From Microbispora amethystogenes (GTDB lineage Bacteria > Actinomycetota > Actinomycetes > Streptosporangiales > Streptosporangiaceae): a DNA stretch of 64,000 bases. A model generated the notes under the pieces. The model ran no database searches. It was not told the origin of the DNA and was given only the letters and a program-made list of their open reading frames with translations. The position numbers were made by a program, and so were the translations under genes. Below, piece by piece: positions 1-8,597 of this stretch; within the stretch, counting starts at the first letter, position 1, and every line of letters begins with the position of its first letter. The stretch lies in contig NZ_BOOB01000034.1 in assembly GCF_016863015.1 (NCBI RefSeq), forward strand, positions 102,647-166,646. The letters are read 5' to 3'.

Positions 1-1230
1 CCGGCTGTCGAAGAAGGCGATGTGGGGGTTGATGTCGAGGATCTTGCTCGCGTCGGTGATGCCCGGCATGCTCGTCACCGAGGGGCCGACGAACTCGGCG
101 CCGAGCGCGCGGGAGGCCGGGTCCGCCCAGTCCGCGCGCACGTCGCAGGCGTACGCGCTGTGCACGTCGCCGCTCAGCACGACCAGCCCGTCCGGGGCGG
201 CGGCGAGCACGCGGGCGCGCGAGTCGGGAAAGCCGTCCCAGGCGTCGGCGCTGACGGGTTCGAGCGGGAACCTGCGCTGGGAGAAGAACACCGCCTGCGC
301 CAGCACCTTCCACCGGGCCGTCGAGCCGCGCAGCCGGTCCACCAGCCACTTCTCCTGCTCAGGGCCGAGCATGTCGCGGCCCTGGCGGTACTGCCGGGCG
401 TCGGCGAGCAGGAAGTCGGCCACCCGCCCGTACGGCCTCCAACGGTGGTTCTGCAGGCTCGCGCCGGACGGGCGCACGCGGAGCGGCTGGTGCTCGTAGT
501 ACGCCTTGAAGGCGGCGGCCCGGCGCTTGAGGAAGGCGGCGGAGGCGCTTCCGTCGCCCGGCAGCGCGCCCGCCCAGTTGTCCCGCACCTCGTGGTCGTC
601 GGGGATCGCGAGCCACGGCGCCGCGGCGTGCGCGGCCTGCAGGTCGGGGTCCATCTTGTAGCGGGCGTAGCGGTTGCGGTACCCCGCGAGCGTGGTGCAC
701 TCGGCGGTCGACTCCAGCGGGCGCACCCAGCGGCCGGGCCCGGGGTTCTTCGGCTTGCCGTACTCGTAGATGTAGTCGCCGAGGTGGAGGACCAGATCGG
801 GCCGTTCGGCGGCGAGATGGCGCAGCGCGGTGAAGTGACCATGCTCGTAGCGCTGGCAGGAGACGAAGCAGAAGCGGACGGGAGCGGTCGAACCGGCGGC
901 GGGGGCGGTCCTGGTCCGGCCCACCCGGCTCACGTGGCCCTCGGCGGAGAACCGGTAGAAGTAGTCGGCCCCGGGCTTCAGCCCGGCCACCCGCACGTGC
1001 ACGCTGTGCGCCCAGTCGGGCTGCGCCGGCGTGGTGCCGGACTGCACGACCTTCCGGAACGCCTCGTCCTCGGCGATCTCCCACCGCACGGTCGTCGCCT
1101 TGTCCGGCATGCCGCCGGGCCGCGTCGGATTCAGCGGCTCGGGAGCCAGCCGGGTCCAGAGGATCAGTCCGTCGGATAAGGGCTCGCCCGACGCCACCCC
1201 CAAGGTGAACGGATACTGCAATTTCGCCAT
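1..1230 (-). CDS. phoD: PhoD-family alkaline phosphatase/phosphodiesterase (3' end beyond window)
   Basis: The reverse strand is open from an ATG at 1230 to the window edge: 410 codons with no stop, so the C-terminus is missing. The N-terminus MAKLQYPFTLGVASGEPLSD and the following fibronectin-like stretch are typical of the PhoD N-terminal domain. The metallophosphatase part shows FVSCQRYEHGHF, LHLGDYIYEYG, IPDDHEVRDNW, a VLSGDVHSAYA block and the final NPHIAFFDSR. These match the metal-binding and catalytic blocks of PhoD enzymes, which hydrolyse phosphomono- and diesters. Family members are usually exported by Tat, but no twin-arginine signal is visible here, so this copy may be cytoplasmic or start upstream. 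AGGA lies about 11 nt before the ATG. It is divergent from the KstR2-like regulator. Confidence 0.9.
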   Translation of the reverse strand, partial: MAKLQYPFTLGVASGEPLSDGLILWTRLAPEPLNPTRPGGMPDKATTVRWEIAEDEAFRKVVQSGTTPAQPDWAHSVHVRVAGLKPGADYFYRFSAEGHVSRVGRTRTAPAAGSTAPVRFCFVSCQRYEHGHFTALRHLAAERPDLVLHLGDYIYEYGKPKNPGPGRWVRPLESTAECTTLAGYRNRYARYKMDPDLQAAHAAAPWLAIPDDHEVRDNWAGALPGDGSASAAFLKRRAAAFKAYYEHQPLRVRPSGASLQNHRWRPYGRVADFLLADARQYRQGRDMLGPEQEKWLVDRLRGSTARWKVLAQAVFFSQRRFPLEPVSADAWDGFPDSRARVLAAAPDGLVVLSGDVHSAYACDVRADWADPASRALGAEFVGPSVTSMPGITDASKILDINPHIAFFDSR

Positions 1231-1292
1231 GCGTCCGATCCTGCCGTACGGGCGGCGGTCATGCCGGGAGGTCACGCGAGGCGAGAGTTGCG

Positions 1293-1306
1293 AACAAGCC
1301 CTTGCT
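1293..1306. promoter_or_regulatory. KstR2-type operator (AnCAAGnnCTTGnT)
   Basis: AACAAGCCCTTGCT is an exact match to the published 14-bp palindrome bound by mycobacterial KstR2. It sits between a possible -35 (TTGCGA, 1288-1293) and a possible -10 (CATAAT, 1314-1319), just before the KstR2-like gene. This is the position expected for autorepression. The -35/-10 spacing (20 bp) is long, so the promoter call is less certain than the operator. Confidence 0.8.
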
Positions 1307-1326
1307 CGACGGCCATAATGGGAGCC

Positions 1327-2022
1327 GTGAACCAGCGTAAGGAGTCCGGCGGCACAGCCGTGCCGGTCAGTGTGCCGGCCAGCGGTCCGGGCAGGGCGAG
1401 GCGCGGGGTGGCCGGGCCGGCGTCGGAACGACGCGAGCACCTCGTCAGGCTCGCCGCCGAGTTGTTCGCGCGCAAGGGCTTCCAGGCCACCACGGTACGG
1501 GAGATCGCGCTGGAGGCGGGCATCCTCTCCGGCAGCCTCTACCACCACTTCGACTCGAAGGAGACGATCGTCGACGAGGTGCTGCGCACCTTCCTGGACG
1601 ATCTGATCACCCGCTACCGGGCCGTGCTGGAACGCGGCGGCGACCCCCACTCGGTCCTGGCGGAGATGGTCCGCATCGGCTTCGGCACCCTGGAGCCGCA
1701 CCGGGCGGCCATCACCGTCATGCAGAACGACTGGAACTACCTCCGTTCGCTGCCCGGCGACCGGTTCGACTACCTGCTGCGGGCCGAGGACGAGGTGGAG
1801 CGCATGTGGGTGGAGCAGATCAGGGCCGGCCAGGCCGCGGGCCAGTTCCGCGCCGACGTCGACCCCAAGCTGACCTACCGCATGATCCGCGACACCATCT
1901 GGGTGACCGTGCGCTGGTTCCGCCCCGGCGGCAGGCTCGACACCGACAGCCTCGCCGACCACTTCGTCAAGCTCCTGTTCGACGGTCTCGCGACCGGAGA
2001 GCGGGCGAGCCGGCCGTCATGA
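1327..2022 (+). CDS. TetR-family regulator, KstR2-like
   Basis: A 231-aa protein. The N-terminal HTH (RREHLVRLAAELFARKGFQA, then EIALEAGILSGSLYHHFDSKE) and the C-terminal block RMIRDTIWVTVRWFRPGG closely resemble KstR2, the repressor of cholesterol C/D-ring (HIP-CoA) catabolism in mycobacteria. A perfect KstR2-type operator at 1293-1306 supports the assignment. GTG at 1327 was chosen because a -10-like CATAAT at 1314-1319 would put transcription start at or next to this GTG (leaderless). ATG at 1318 is the alternative. The stop overlaps the ATG of the next gene (ATGA), so the two are translationally coupled. No HIP-catabolism genes are visible here; any regulon would lie elsewhere. Confidence 0.85.
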   Translation: MNQRKESGGTAVPVSVPASGPGRARRGVAGPASERREHLVRLAAELFARKGFQATTVREIALEAGILSGSLYHHFDSKETIVDEVLRTFLDDLITRYRAVLERGGDPHSVLAEMVRIGFGTLEPHRAAITVMQNDWNYLRSLPGDRFDYLLRAEDEVERMWVEQIRAGQAAGQFRADVDPKLTYRMIRDTIWVTVRWFRPGGRLDTDSLADHFVKLLFDGLATGERASRPS

Positions 2023-2699
2023 CACTGCACAAGGCGGTACGCCTCGCGCTGACGGAGGCCGCCGACCCGGCGCGCGCCCAGTCCATGCGGGCGTACATGA
2101 AGTCGGAGATGCCGTTCCTCGGGGTCACGGCCGTGCCGCGGCGGGCCCTGCTGCGCAGGCTCTTCACCGAGCACCGGCTCGACAGCGCGCCCGAGTGGCG
2201 CCGGGCGGTGCTGGCGCTGTGGCGCGACGCCGAGTACCGCGAGGAGCGCTACGCCGCGATCGAGCTGTCCGCGCACCGGTTCTACCGGTCCTGGCAGACG
2301 CTCTACACGATCCCGATGTACGAGGAGATGATCGTCACCGGGGCCTGGTGGGACTTCGTGGACGACATCGCCATCCACCGGATCGGCACGCTGCTGCGGC
2401 TCTACCCCGAGAGCATGCGCCGTCTGGTGCTGGAGTGGGCGCACGACGCCGACCTGTGGAAACGGCGCGCCGCCATCCTGTGCCAGAACTCCTTCAAGGA
2501 CGGCACCGACGTCCACCTGCTCTACGCGTGCATCGAGCCGAGCCTGTCGGACACCGACTTCTTCGCCCGCAAGGCCATCGGCTGGGCGCTGCGCGAGTAC
2601 GCGAGGACCAACCCGGAGGAGGTGCTCCGCTACGTGAAGCACCGGGGCCTCAGCGGGCTGAGCCGCCGCGAGGCGCTGCGGAACCTCCCCGGGGCGTAG
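2019..2699 (+). CDS. DNA alkylation repair protein, AlkD-like HEAT-repeat
   Basis: A 226-aa protein. The segments MRAYMKSEMPFLGVTAVPRR, IPMYEEMIVTGAWWDFVDDI, DLWKRRAAILCQNSFKDGTD and DFFARKAIGWALREYARTNP are the repeated helical blocks of AlkD-type DNA glycosylases. These remove N3- and N7-alkylated bases without flipping them. The conserved Trp-Trp-Asp (AWWDFVDD) and the Trp/Arg of LWKRRAAI are at family-typical positions. Length is normal for the family. The start overlaps the stop of the KstR2-like regulator by 4 bp, so the two are co-transcribed and probably share the 1293 operator. Pairing a steroid-type regulator with a repair glycosylase is unexpected. Confidence 0.85.
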   Translation: MTLHKAVRLALTEAADPARAQSMRAYMKSEMPFLGVTAVPRRALLRRLFTEHRLDSAPEWRRAVLALWRDAEYREERYAAIELSAHRFYRSWQTLYTIPMYEEMIVTGAWWDFVDDIAIHRIGTLLRLYPESMRRLVLEWAHDADLWKRRAAILCQNSFKDGTDVHLLYACIEPSLSDTDFFARKAIGWALREYARTNPEEVLRYVKHRGLSGLSRREALRNLPGA

Positions 2700-2716
2700 T
2701 TCGCCGGGCGGGCCGC

Positions 2717-4114
2717 TCAGGCCGGGCGGAAGGAGTCGCGCGCCTCGGGGGCCGCATGCTTGATCATGAGGTGCCGGGTGACCGAATACTCCAGCACGGC
2801 CTCCTGGCTCATGTCCTTGCCGAACCCGCTGCCCTTGACTCCGCCGTGCGGGGCCTCCGAGGCGATGGGCAGATGGTCGTTCACCCAGGTCACGCCCACG
2901 TCCAGGCGGTGGGAGACACGCAGCGCGCGGGCCACGTCCATGGACCACACGGACGAGGCCAGCCCGTACGGCGTGGCGTTGGCGAGCCGCACCGCCTCGT
3001 CCTCGCCGTCGAACGGCATCGCCACCAGCACCGGGCCGAAGACCTCGCTCCGCACGATCTCGCTCGCCGGGTCGGCGTCGGCGATCAGCGTCGGCGCGTA
3101 GTGGAAGCCGGGGCCGTCGATCGGCGCGCCCCCGTGGACGACGCGGCCGGACGCCCTGGTCACGAAACCGTGGACCCGCTCGCGGTGCTCGGCGCTGATC
3201 AGCGGGCCGATGTCGGCGTCGGCCGCCCAGGGGTCACCGGGCCGGACACGGGCGACGGCCTCCCGCAGCGCCTCGACCGCCTCGGTGTACCGCGACCTCT
3301 CGACGTACACCCTGGTCGCGGCCGTGCAGTCCTGGCCGGTGTTGTAGGTGGCGCCCATGACGACCCCGGCCGCCATGTCCTCCAGCGGGGCGTCGCCGAA
3401 CACCAGCGCGGGCGCCTTGCCGCCCAGCTCCAGATGGACCCGCTTGAGGCCGTCCACCGCGCCGCGCATGACCTCGCGGCCGGTGGCGGTGGAGCCGGTG
3501 ACGCTGACCATGTCCACGCCGGGGTCGGTCACCAGGGCCCGCCCCACGTCCGCGCCGCCGGTCACCGCCCGTACGAGGCCTTCCGGGGCCCCGGCCTCGG
3601 CGAACAGCTCGGCGAGCCGCAGCGTGGTGCGGGGCGTCCTGGGCGCCGGTTTGATCACGACGGCGTTCCCCGCGGCGACGGCCGGGCCGATCTTCCAGAC
3701 CGCCATGATGAACGGGAAGTTCCACGGCGCGATCGCGCCCACCACCCCGATCGGCCGTTTGATCAGCACGGACGTGTATCCGGCGCTGAACACGCCCGCG
3801 CCCGTGCCGTCGAGGGACCTGGCCGCGCCGGCGAAGAACCGGAGGTTGTCGACGGCGAACGGCAGCTCGCCGTCCCGGAACACGGAGGCGGGCTTCCCGG
3901 TCTCCTCGACCTCCAGCCGGGTCAGCTCCCCGGCGTCTCGCTCGACGAGGTCCGCCAGCCGCAGCAGCACCAGCGCCCGCTCCCCCGGCGTCGTCTCGCG
4001 CCACTGCTCGAAGGCCTCCCGGGCCGCGTGCACGGCCCGCGTCACGCCGTCGGGCGGGGTGTCGCGCACGTCCTCGATGGTCTGGCCGTCGGCGGGATTG
4101 ATCAATGTCGTCAT
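2717..4114 (-). CDS. Aldehyde dehydrogenase, probable gamma-aminobutyraldehyde dehydrogenase
   Basis: A 465-aa NAD(P)-dependent aldehyde dehydrogenase. Visible motifs are APWNFP (Asn132), the cofactor loop VTGSTATG, LELGGKAP (general base Glu229) and GQDCTAATR (nucleophile Cys263). GQDCTA resembles PatD/YdcW-type aminobutyraldehyde dehydrogenases, which oxidise 4-aminobutanal from putrescine to GABA. It is third in an operon behind an amine-oxidase-like flavoprotein (9-bp gap) and a glycosyltransferase. Context supports oxidation of an aminoaldehyde produced by its neighbour. Substrate specificity is inferred, not visible. Confidence 0.85.
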   Translation of the reverse strand: MTTLINPADGQTIEDVRDTPPDGVTRAVHAAREAFEQWRETTPGERALVLLRLADLVERDAGELTRLEVEETGKPASVFRDGELPFAVDNLRFFAGAARSLDGTGAGVFSAGYTSVLIKRPIGVVGAIAPWNFPFIMAVWKIGPAVAAGNAVVIKPAPRTPRTTLRLAELFAEAGAPEGLVRAVTGGADVGRALVTDPGVDMVSVTGSTATGREVMRGAVDGLKRVHLELGGKAPALVFGDAPLEDMAAGVVMGATYNTGQDCTAATRVYVERSRYTEAVEALREAVARVRPGDPWAADADIGPLISAEHRERVHGFVTRASGRVVHGGAPIDGPGFHYAPTLIADADPASEIVRSEVFGPVLVAMPFDGEDEAVRLANATPYGLASSVWSMDVARALRVSHRLDVGVTWVNDHLPIASEAPHGGVKGSGFGKDMSQEAVLEYSVTRHLMIKHAAPEARDSFRPA

Positions 4115-4123
4115 GAGTCTTCC

Positions 4124-5515
4124 TCAGCTGTCGAAGCCGATGCCGAAACGGTCGAGGACCCGCAGCCAGGGGCCCCGGCGGCCCTCGTTGTCGTCGGCGC
4201 GGGCGAGCTCGCGGCGGGTGAGCTCCACCACCGGCCAGCGCAGCGGCTCCGGCGGAAACGGCACCGGGTGATGGCGGACCATACTCAGCCTCGTCCGCGC
4301 GGTGGACCGCCCGGCCAGCAGGTCGAGGCCGACCAGCGCGCCGAACCTGGACGCGCCGACCCCGAGGCCGGTGTATCCGAGGGCGTAGGCCAGCCGCCCG
4401 CCCATGGCGGTGCCGAAGAACGGGGTGAACCGGCTGGTCGAGTCGACCATGCCGCCCCACCTGTGCGTGAAGCGCAGGCCGCGCAACTGCGGGAACGTCG
4501 CGAAGAAGTGCCGCGCGAGCCGCTCGTGCGAGGCGTCGCGCTGCTCCGATCCCCCGCCGCCGAAGTTGTAGACAGCGTCGTACCCGCCCCACAGGATGCG
4601 ATCGTCCCGCGTGAGCCGGTAGTAGTGGAACTGGTTGCCCGCGTCGGTCAGGCCCTGGCCCTCGGGCCAGCGGATCGACGCCCGCTGCGCGGGCGACAGC
4701 GGCTCGGTGACGAGCACATAGTCCCAGACGGGCAGCATGAACAGGCCCAGCCTGCGCAGAGGCGAGGGAAAGGCGTTGGTGGCCAGCAGCACCTGCCCGG
4801 CGTTCACCACCCCCCGGCCTCCGGTCCTGGCCTCCACGCCGGTTCGCATCCGGGCCAGCGCGGTGACCTCGGTGCCCTCGTGGACGCGCACGCCGAGCCC
4901 GGCCGCGACGCGGGCCAGGCCCCACGCGAGGCCGGCGGGGTCGAGGAGGCCGCCCGTGCCGCGCAGGCGCAGTCCCGCGAGGTAGGTGGGCGAGCCGACG
5001 TCCGCGCGCATCTCGTCACGGCCGAGGAACACCGCGTCCTCGCCGTGCTCGCGGTGCAGTCTCTCGGCTCGCCTCAGCTCCTCCACCTGGTGGGGCGCGA
5101 CCGCGACCGTGGTCTTGCCGACCAGGCGGAGGTCGGCGTCGATGCCGTGGTCGCCGGCGAAGCGGGCGATGGCCGCGAGGTTCGCCCGTCCGAGCGCGAG
5201 CAGCGCCGCGTTCTCCGACGGCCACAGCCGCATCCCATGGCCGAGGCCGTGGGTCAGGGAGTCGGAGACGAACCCGCCGTTGCGACCGCTCGCGCCGTAC
5301 GCGACGGAGCGGGCCTCCACGAGGACGACGTCGCAGGCCGGGTTCTCCTGCTTGGCCAGCACCGCTGCCCACAGGCCGGTGAAGCCACCGCCGACGACCA
5401 GCAGGTCCGCCGTCGTACGGCCGTGCAGCGGCTCGTAGGGGCCGGGCGCACCGGGCCGGTCGGTCCAGAAGACCCGGGGAGCGGCGTCCTCGACCAGACG
5501 GCTGTCCCTGCTCAC
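4124..5515 (-). CDS. FAD-dependent amine oxidoreductase (PuuB/DAO family)
   Basis: A 463-aa DAO-fold flavoprotein. The Rossmann motif LLVVGGGFTGLWAAVLAK lies at about residues 38-55, followed by VEARSVAYGASGRNGGFVSD, which is typical of gamma-glutamylputrescine oxidase-like enzymes. The C-terminal GRLAYALGYTGLGVGASR is the second FAD-binding region. Such enzymes oxidise primary or secondary amines to aldehydes, reducing oxygen. The start overlaps the glycosyltransferase stop (ATGA at 5515-5512), so synthesis is coupled. The next gene, 9 bp on, is an aminobutyraldehyde dehydrogenase, giving an oxidase-dehydrogenase pair. No glutamylpolyamine synthetase (PuuA) is present nearby, so a free or modified polyamine is equally likely as substrate. 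Confidence 0.83.
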   Translation of the reverse strand: MSRDSRLVEDAAPRVFWTDRPGAPGPYEPLHGRTTADLLVVGGGFTGLWAAVLAKQENPACDVVLVEARSVAYGASGRNGGFVSDSLTHGLGHGMRLWPSENAALLALGRANLAAIARFAGDHGIDADLRLVGKTTVAVAPHQVEELRRAERLHREHGEDAVFLGRDEMRADVGSPTYLAGLRLRGTGGLLDPAGLAWGLARVAAGLGVRVHEGTEVTALARMRTGVEARTGGRGVVNAGQVLLATNAFPSPLRRLGLFMLPVWDYVLVTEPLSPAQRASIRWPEGQGLTDAGNQFHYYRLTRDDRILWGGYDAVYNFGGGGSEQRDASHERLARHFFATFPQLRGLRFTHRWGGMVDSTSRFTPFFGTAMGGRLAYALGYTGLGVGASRFGALVGLDLLAGRSTARTRLSMVRHHPVPFPPEPLRWPVVELTRRELARADDNEGRRGPWLRVLDRFGIGFDS

Positions 5516-6801
5516 TTGGCCGCGACGTTCTCGATGACGTCCGCGGCCACGCGCAGGCCGTCCCGGCGGCGGATCTCCTCACCGGCCGACGTGAGCCGGT
5601 CGCGCAGGTCCTGGTCGCCGAGCAGTCGCTCTACGGCCCCGATCAGTTCGTCGTCCGTGAAGCGGTAGGTGTCCAGGCGGACGCCGTACCCCGTCTCGTG
5701 CACCCGCTGGGCGTTGTCGTACTGGTCCCAGAACAGCGGCATCACGATCATAGGCCTGCCGAAGTGGAACGCCTCGGTCGTCGTGTTGTTGCCGCCATGC
5801 GTGATCACCAGGTCGACCAGTGGAATGATCTTCGTCTGCGGGACGAACTCGGCTCCCCACATGTTGGGAGCCAGCTCGATCTCCTCGTGCAGCGGGCCCT
5901 TGGAGACGATGTACCGGTGCGGCGTGCGGGCCAGCACGGAGATCACGCGGCGCATCAGCTCGACGTCGGCCGAGCCGAGCGACCCCAGCGAGAAGTAGAT
6001 CAGCGAGCCCTCGCCCGGGATGTCCGGGAGCGTGAAGTCGTCGTCGGTCTCCCGCACCGACGAGTCCAGCCGGGTCCACGACCCGCCCAGCGGCCGGTCC
6101 GCCACGTAGTCCACGATCTCGGGGTAGACGTAGAGGTTCGCGTCGCCCTCGTGGATGAACTCCAGGTCCGGCAGTGGCGGAGCGCCCTGCGCGACCACCC
6201 ACTCCTTGAACGACTCCCACACCTCGCGGTGGGTCCGGTCGTACTCGGCCCGGAAATCCGCCCAGCCCGTCCCGTCTGCGGGCAGGCCCGAGAACGGCGG
6301 AGCCACGCCCGGGCCCTTCACCTCCAGGGGGTTGCACGACACGATCCGTACGAAGGGCACGCCCGCCGTCACCAGGGCGGGGAAGGCCACCACGTTGTCC
6401 TCGACGATCACGTCCGGCCGGACCCGCTCGATGATGGCCTTGAGCTGCGGCTCGCAGTACTTGGCGCCGTCGATGAGCGCGTCCCAGATCGGCTTGGTCA
6501 CGGTCTCCAGCTGCTCGGCCGTGCTCTTGCGGTACTCGGGCGCCGTGTCGCGGATGAAGTCCTTCCAGAACTGGCCCGGGTCCTGCTCCGTCGCGTCCTG
6601 GTCCTCGGGCGCCGGCGGCGCCAGGTCGACGAGGTCCTCCTCGAAGCCCAGCGCCTCCAGCTTGCCCTTCCACGACGCCTCGGCGGCGAACACCACGCGG
6701 TGGCCGCGGCGGCGCAGGACGTCGCCGATCCCGATGCAGTTGTTCGTCGGCCCGTAGGCGCTCTCCGGCATGAACAGGATCGTCAGGGGCGTGGCCGTCA
6801 T
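5512..6801 (-). CDS. GT1 (MGT/UGT-type) glycosyltransferase
   Basis: A 429-aa GT-B glycosyltransferase. The N-terminal acceptor half begins LTILFMPESAYGPTNNCIGI with the GHRVVFA strand. The C-terminal donor half carries SLIYFSLGSLG and VDLVITHGGNNTTTEAFHFGRPMIVMPLFWDQYDNAQ, the family nucleotide-sugar signature, with the HGG-TTTE residues intact. Family members move sugars from NDP-sugars to small hydrophobic or natural-product acceptors. It is the first gene of an operon coupled by ATGA overlap to an amine oxidase, then an aldehyde dehydrogenase. This is an unusual partnership, since polyamine catabolism normally needs no glycosyltransferase. The promoter lies in the 6802-6918 gap with two inverted repeats. 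The acceptor is unknown. Confidence 0.87.
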   Translation of the reverse strand: MTATPLTILFMPESAYGPTNNCIGIGDVLRRRGHRVVFAAEASWKGKLEALGFEEDLVDLAPPAPEDQDATEQDPGQFWKDFIRDTAPEYRKSTAEQLETVTKPIWDALIDGAKYCEPQLKAIIERVRPDVIVEDNVVAFPALVTAGVPFVRIVSCNPLEVKGPGVAPPFSGLPADGTGWADFRAEYDRTHREVWESFKEWVVAQGAPPLPDLEFIHEGDANLYVYPEIVDYVADRPLGGSWTRLDSSVRETDDDFTLPDIPGEGSLIYFSLGSLGSADVELMRRVISVLARTPHRYIVSKGPLHEEIELAPNMWGAEFVPQTKIIPLVDLVITHGGNNTTTEAFHFGRPMIVMPLFWDQYDNAQRVHETGYGVRLDTYRFTDDELIGAVERLLGDQDLRDRLTSAGEEIRRRDGLRVAADVIENVAAK

Positions 6802-6822
6802 TCGAGGCTCCTCTGCGGCTAG

Positions 6823-6838
6823 TTGAAGCGAGATTCAA
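6823..6838. promoter_or_regulatory. Inverted repeat, candidate TetR operator (strong site)
   Basis: TTGAAGCGAGATTCAA: perfect 5-bp arms around 6 nt. It lies 22 bp upstream of the glycosyltransferase start, within the divergent promoter region shared with the BetI-like regulator gene. Related copies are at 6890-6905, 11349-11364 and 11415-11430. Confidence 0.6.
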
Positions 6839-6889
6839 ATACGGAGGCTCTACACCCGTCAAGACCTGGCGCGGTATCGTGTGGCCGGA

Positions 6890-6905
6890 TTGAACCGGGG
6901 TGCAA
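6890..6905. promoter_or_regulatory. Inverted repeat, second (weaker) copy of the TTGAA-N6-TTCAA element
   Basis: TTGAACCGGGGTGCAA differs from the perfect repeat in one arm position. It lies 14 bp upstream of the TetR gene at 6919, with its centre 67 bp from the 6823 site. Confidence 0.5.
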
Positions 6906-6918
6906 TGGCAGGGGCGGG

Positions 6919-7536
6919 ATGACACAGCGCAAGAGCAAGGCGGATCGGCGTCTCGACCTCATCGACGCGGCACACAGGGCGATGATCCAGCACGGCGCCG
7001 AGGGGGTCCACCTCAACCAGATCGCCGAGGAGGCGGGGCTCACCTCCGGCGCGGTGCTCTATCACTACCCCGACCTGCGCGAGCTGCTGATCGAGGCCCA
7101 TCACGCCGGCATGGAGCGCTTCTACGAGCGGCGGATGAGGAAGATCAGCGGTGTCTCCGACCCGGCCGAAAAGCTGATCATCACGATCCGCTCCGGCCTG
7201 CCCGACGGCCCGGACGACGCGGGCGTGCGTCTGCTGTGCGAGCTCGGCGGCGCCGCCGGCCGCAACCGCGTCTACGCGACGCTCCTGACCACGCTGTTCG
7301 ACCGGCAGGTGTCGATGTACCAGACGATCCTGGAGACGGGCGCCGCCCACGGTTTCTTCACGCTGACGCAGGACTCCGAAACCATCGCCCGCAACCTCGT
7401 CGCCCTGGAGGACGCGTACGGCTACCGGATCATCGCCCGGCACCACTCGATCGACCCGGACAGGGCCGTCGAGCTGATCCTCGACTACGCCCGTCTGGCC
7501 ACCGGCAATCCGCTCAGGCCCACCGATCGCCGCTGA
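6919..7536 (+). CDS. TetR-family regulator, BetI-like
   Basis: A 205-aa regulator. The HTH is RRLDLIDAAHRAMIQHGAEG with QIAEEAGLTSGAVLYHYPDL. The C-terminal ligand domain (IRSGLPDGPDDAGVRLLCEL, ETIARNLVALEDAYGYRII) resembles the BetI/TetR_C_6 type. ATG at 6919 follows GGGGCGGG. The gene is divergent from the glycosyltransferase-oxidase-dehydrogenase operon and convergent with the polyamine importer (5-bp gap). The inverted repeats in its promoter recur in the importer promoter. I infer that it controls both operons in response to an amine or its aldehyde product. Confidence 0.88.
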   Translation: MTQRKSKADRRLDLIDAAHRAMIQHGAEGVHLNQIAEEAGLTSGAVLYHYPDLRELLIEAHHAGMERFYERRMRKISGVSDPAEKLIITIRSGLPDGPDDAGVRLLCELGGAAGRNRVYATLLTTLFDRQVSMYQTILETGAAHGFFTLTQDSETIARNLVALEDAYGYRIIARHHSIDPDRAVELILDYARLATGNPLRPTDRR

Positions 7537-7541
7537 CCCCG

Positions 7542-8597
7542 TCATCCTGACAAGGCCACGGGGACGAGCGCGCCGTCGTCGGCGTCCCACGAGACGGCGA
7601 CCTCGGCTCCGGCCTCCACCCTGGCCCGCCCCTGCGTGGCCGCGAGCACGTTGCGGTCACGACCGGCCACACTCAGCGCCACATGGGAGACACCGCCGTA
7701 GAAGCTGACGTCGACGACCCTGCCCCGCAGCACCCCCTGGTCGGCCGTGACCGGGCCGAGGCGGATCCGCTCCGGCCGTACGGCGAGCATCGCCGTCCCG
7801 CCCTCCACGGGCCCCGCGGGCGCGGGGAGCACACCCAGCCCGTCCACGTCCAGACCCTTGCCGGTCAGCCTGCCGGTGAACAGGTTGTTGGCCCCGATGA
7901 AGCCGGCCACGAACGTCGTGCGCGGCCGTTCGTAGAGGTCCGCGGGGGCGTCCACCTGCTCGACCCGGCCGCCGTTCATCACCGCGATCCGGTCGGCGAG
8001 CGACATGGCCTCCTCCTGGTCGTGGGTGACCACGACGAACGTGATGCCGACCTCGTGCTGCAGCCGCTTGAGTTCGAGCTGCATCTCCGAGCGGACCTTC
8101 TTGTCCAGGGCGCTCAGCGGCTCGTCGAGCAGCAGCAGCCGGGGACGCTTGACGACGGCCCTGGCCAGGGCGACCCGCTGGCGCTGCCCGCCCGACAGCT
8201 CGTGCGGCCTGCGGCGAGCCTGCGCGGCCAGACCCACGGTCTCCAGGACCGCGCCGACCCGCTCCCGGATCTCCGCCCGGGGCAGCCGCTCCCGCTCCAG
8301 GCCGTACGCCACGTTCTTCTCCACGCTCATGTGCGGAAAGAGGGCGTACGACTGGAACATGAGGTTGACCGGGCGGCGGTGCGCGGGAGTCGCGAGCAGA
8401 TCGGCCCCGTCGAGGAGCACCGCACCGGCGTCGGGCTGTTCGAACCCGGCGAGGATCCGCAGCAGAGTGGTCTTGCCGCAGCCGGACGGCCCCAGCAGGG
8501 CGAAGAACTCGCCCTGCCGGATCTCGAGGACGACCGAGTCGAGCGCGGTCACCTCGCCGAACCGGCGGCTCACACCGTTGATGGAGATGAGGGTCAT
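7542..8597 (-). CDS. potA: Polyamine ABC transporter ATP-binding protein (PotA-like)
   Basis: A 351-aa ABC ATPase. It has Walker A GPSGCGKTT, a Q-loop in LMFQSYALFPH, the LSGGQRQRVALARA signature, Walker B LLLLDEPLSALD and switch His in VVTHDQEEA. The C-terminal third (MLAVRPERIRL, VVDVSFYGGVSHVAL) is a TOBE domain typical of PotA/FbpC ATPases. It energises uptake through the two permeases encoded just upstream, from which it is separated only by an ATGA overlap (8597-8594). It is the last gene of the potD-B-C-A operon. The order and family point to spermidine/putrescine-type substrates. Confidence 0.93.
   Translation of the reverse strand: MTLISINGVSRRFGEVTALDSVVLEIRQGEFFALLGPSGCGKTTLLRILAGFEQPDAGAVLLDGADLLATPAHRRPVNLMFQSYALFPHMSVEKNVAYGLERERLPRAEIRERVGAVLETVGLAAQARRRPHELSGGQRQRVALARAVVKRPRLLLLDEPLSALDKKVRSEMQLELKRLQHEVGITFVVVTHDQEEAMSLADRIAVMNGGRVEQVDAPADLYERPRTTFVAGFIGANNLFTGRLTGKGLDVDGLGVLPAPAGPVEGGTAMLAVRPERIRLGPVTADQGVLRGRVVDVSFYGGVSHVALSVAGRDRNVLAATQGRARVEAGAEVAVSWDADDGALVPVALSG

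Noticed and set aside
2195..5668. 1157-codon forward open frame
   Set aside because: It overlaps the AlkD, aldehyde dehydrogenase and amine oxidase genes, which have clear motifs; the frame has none.
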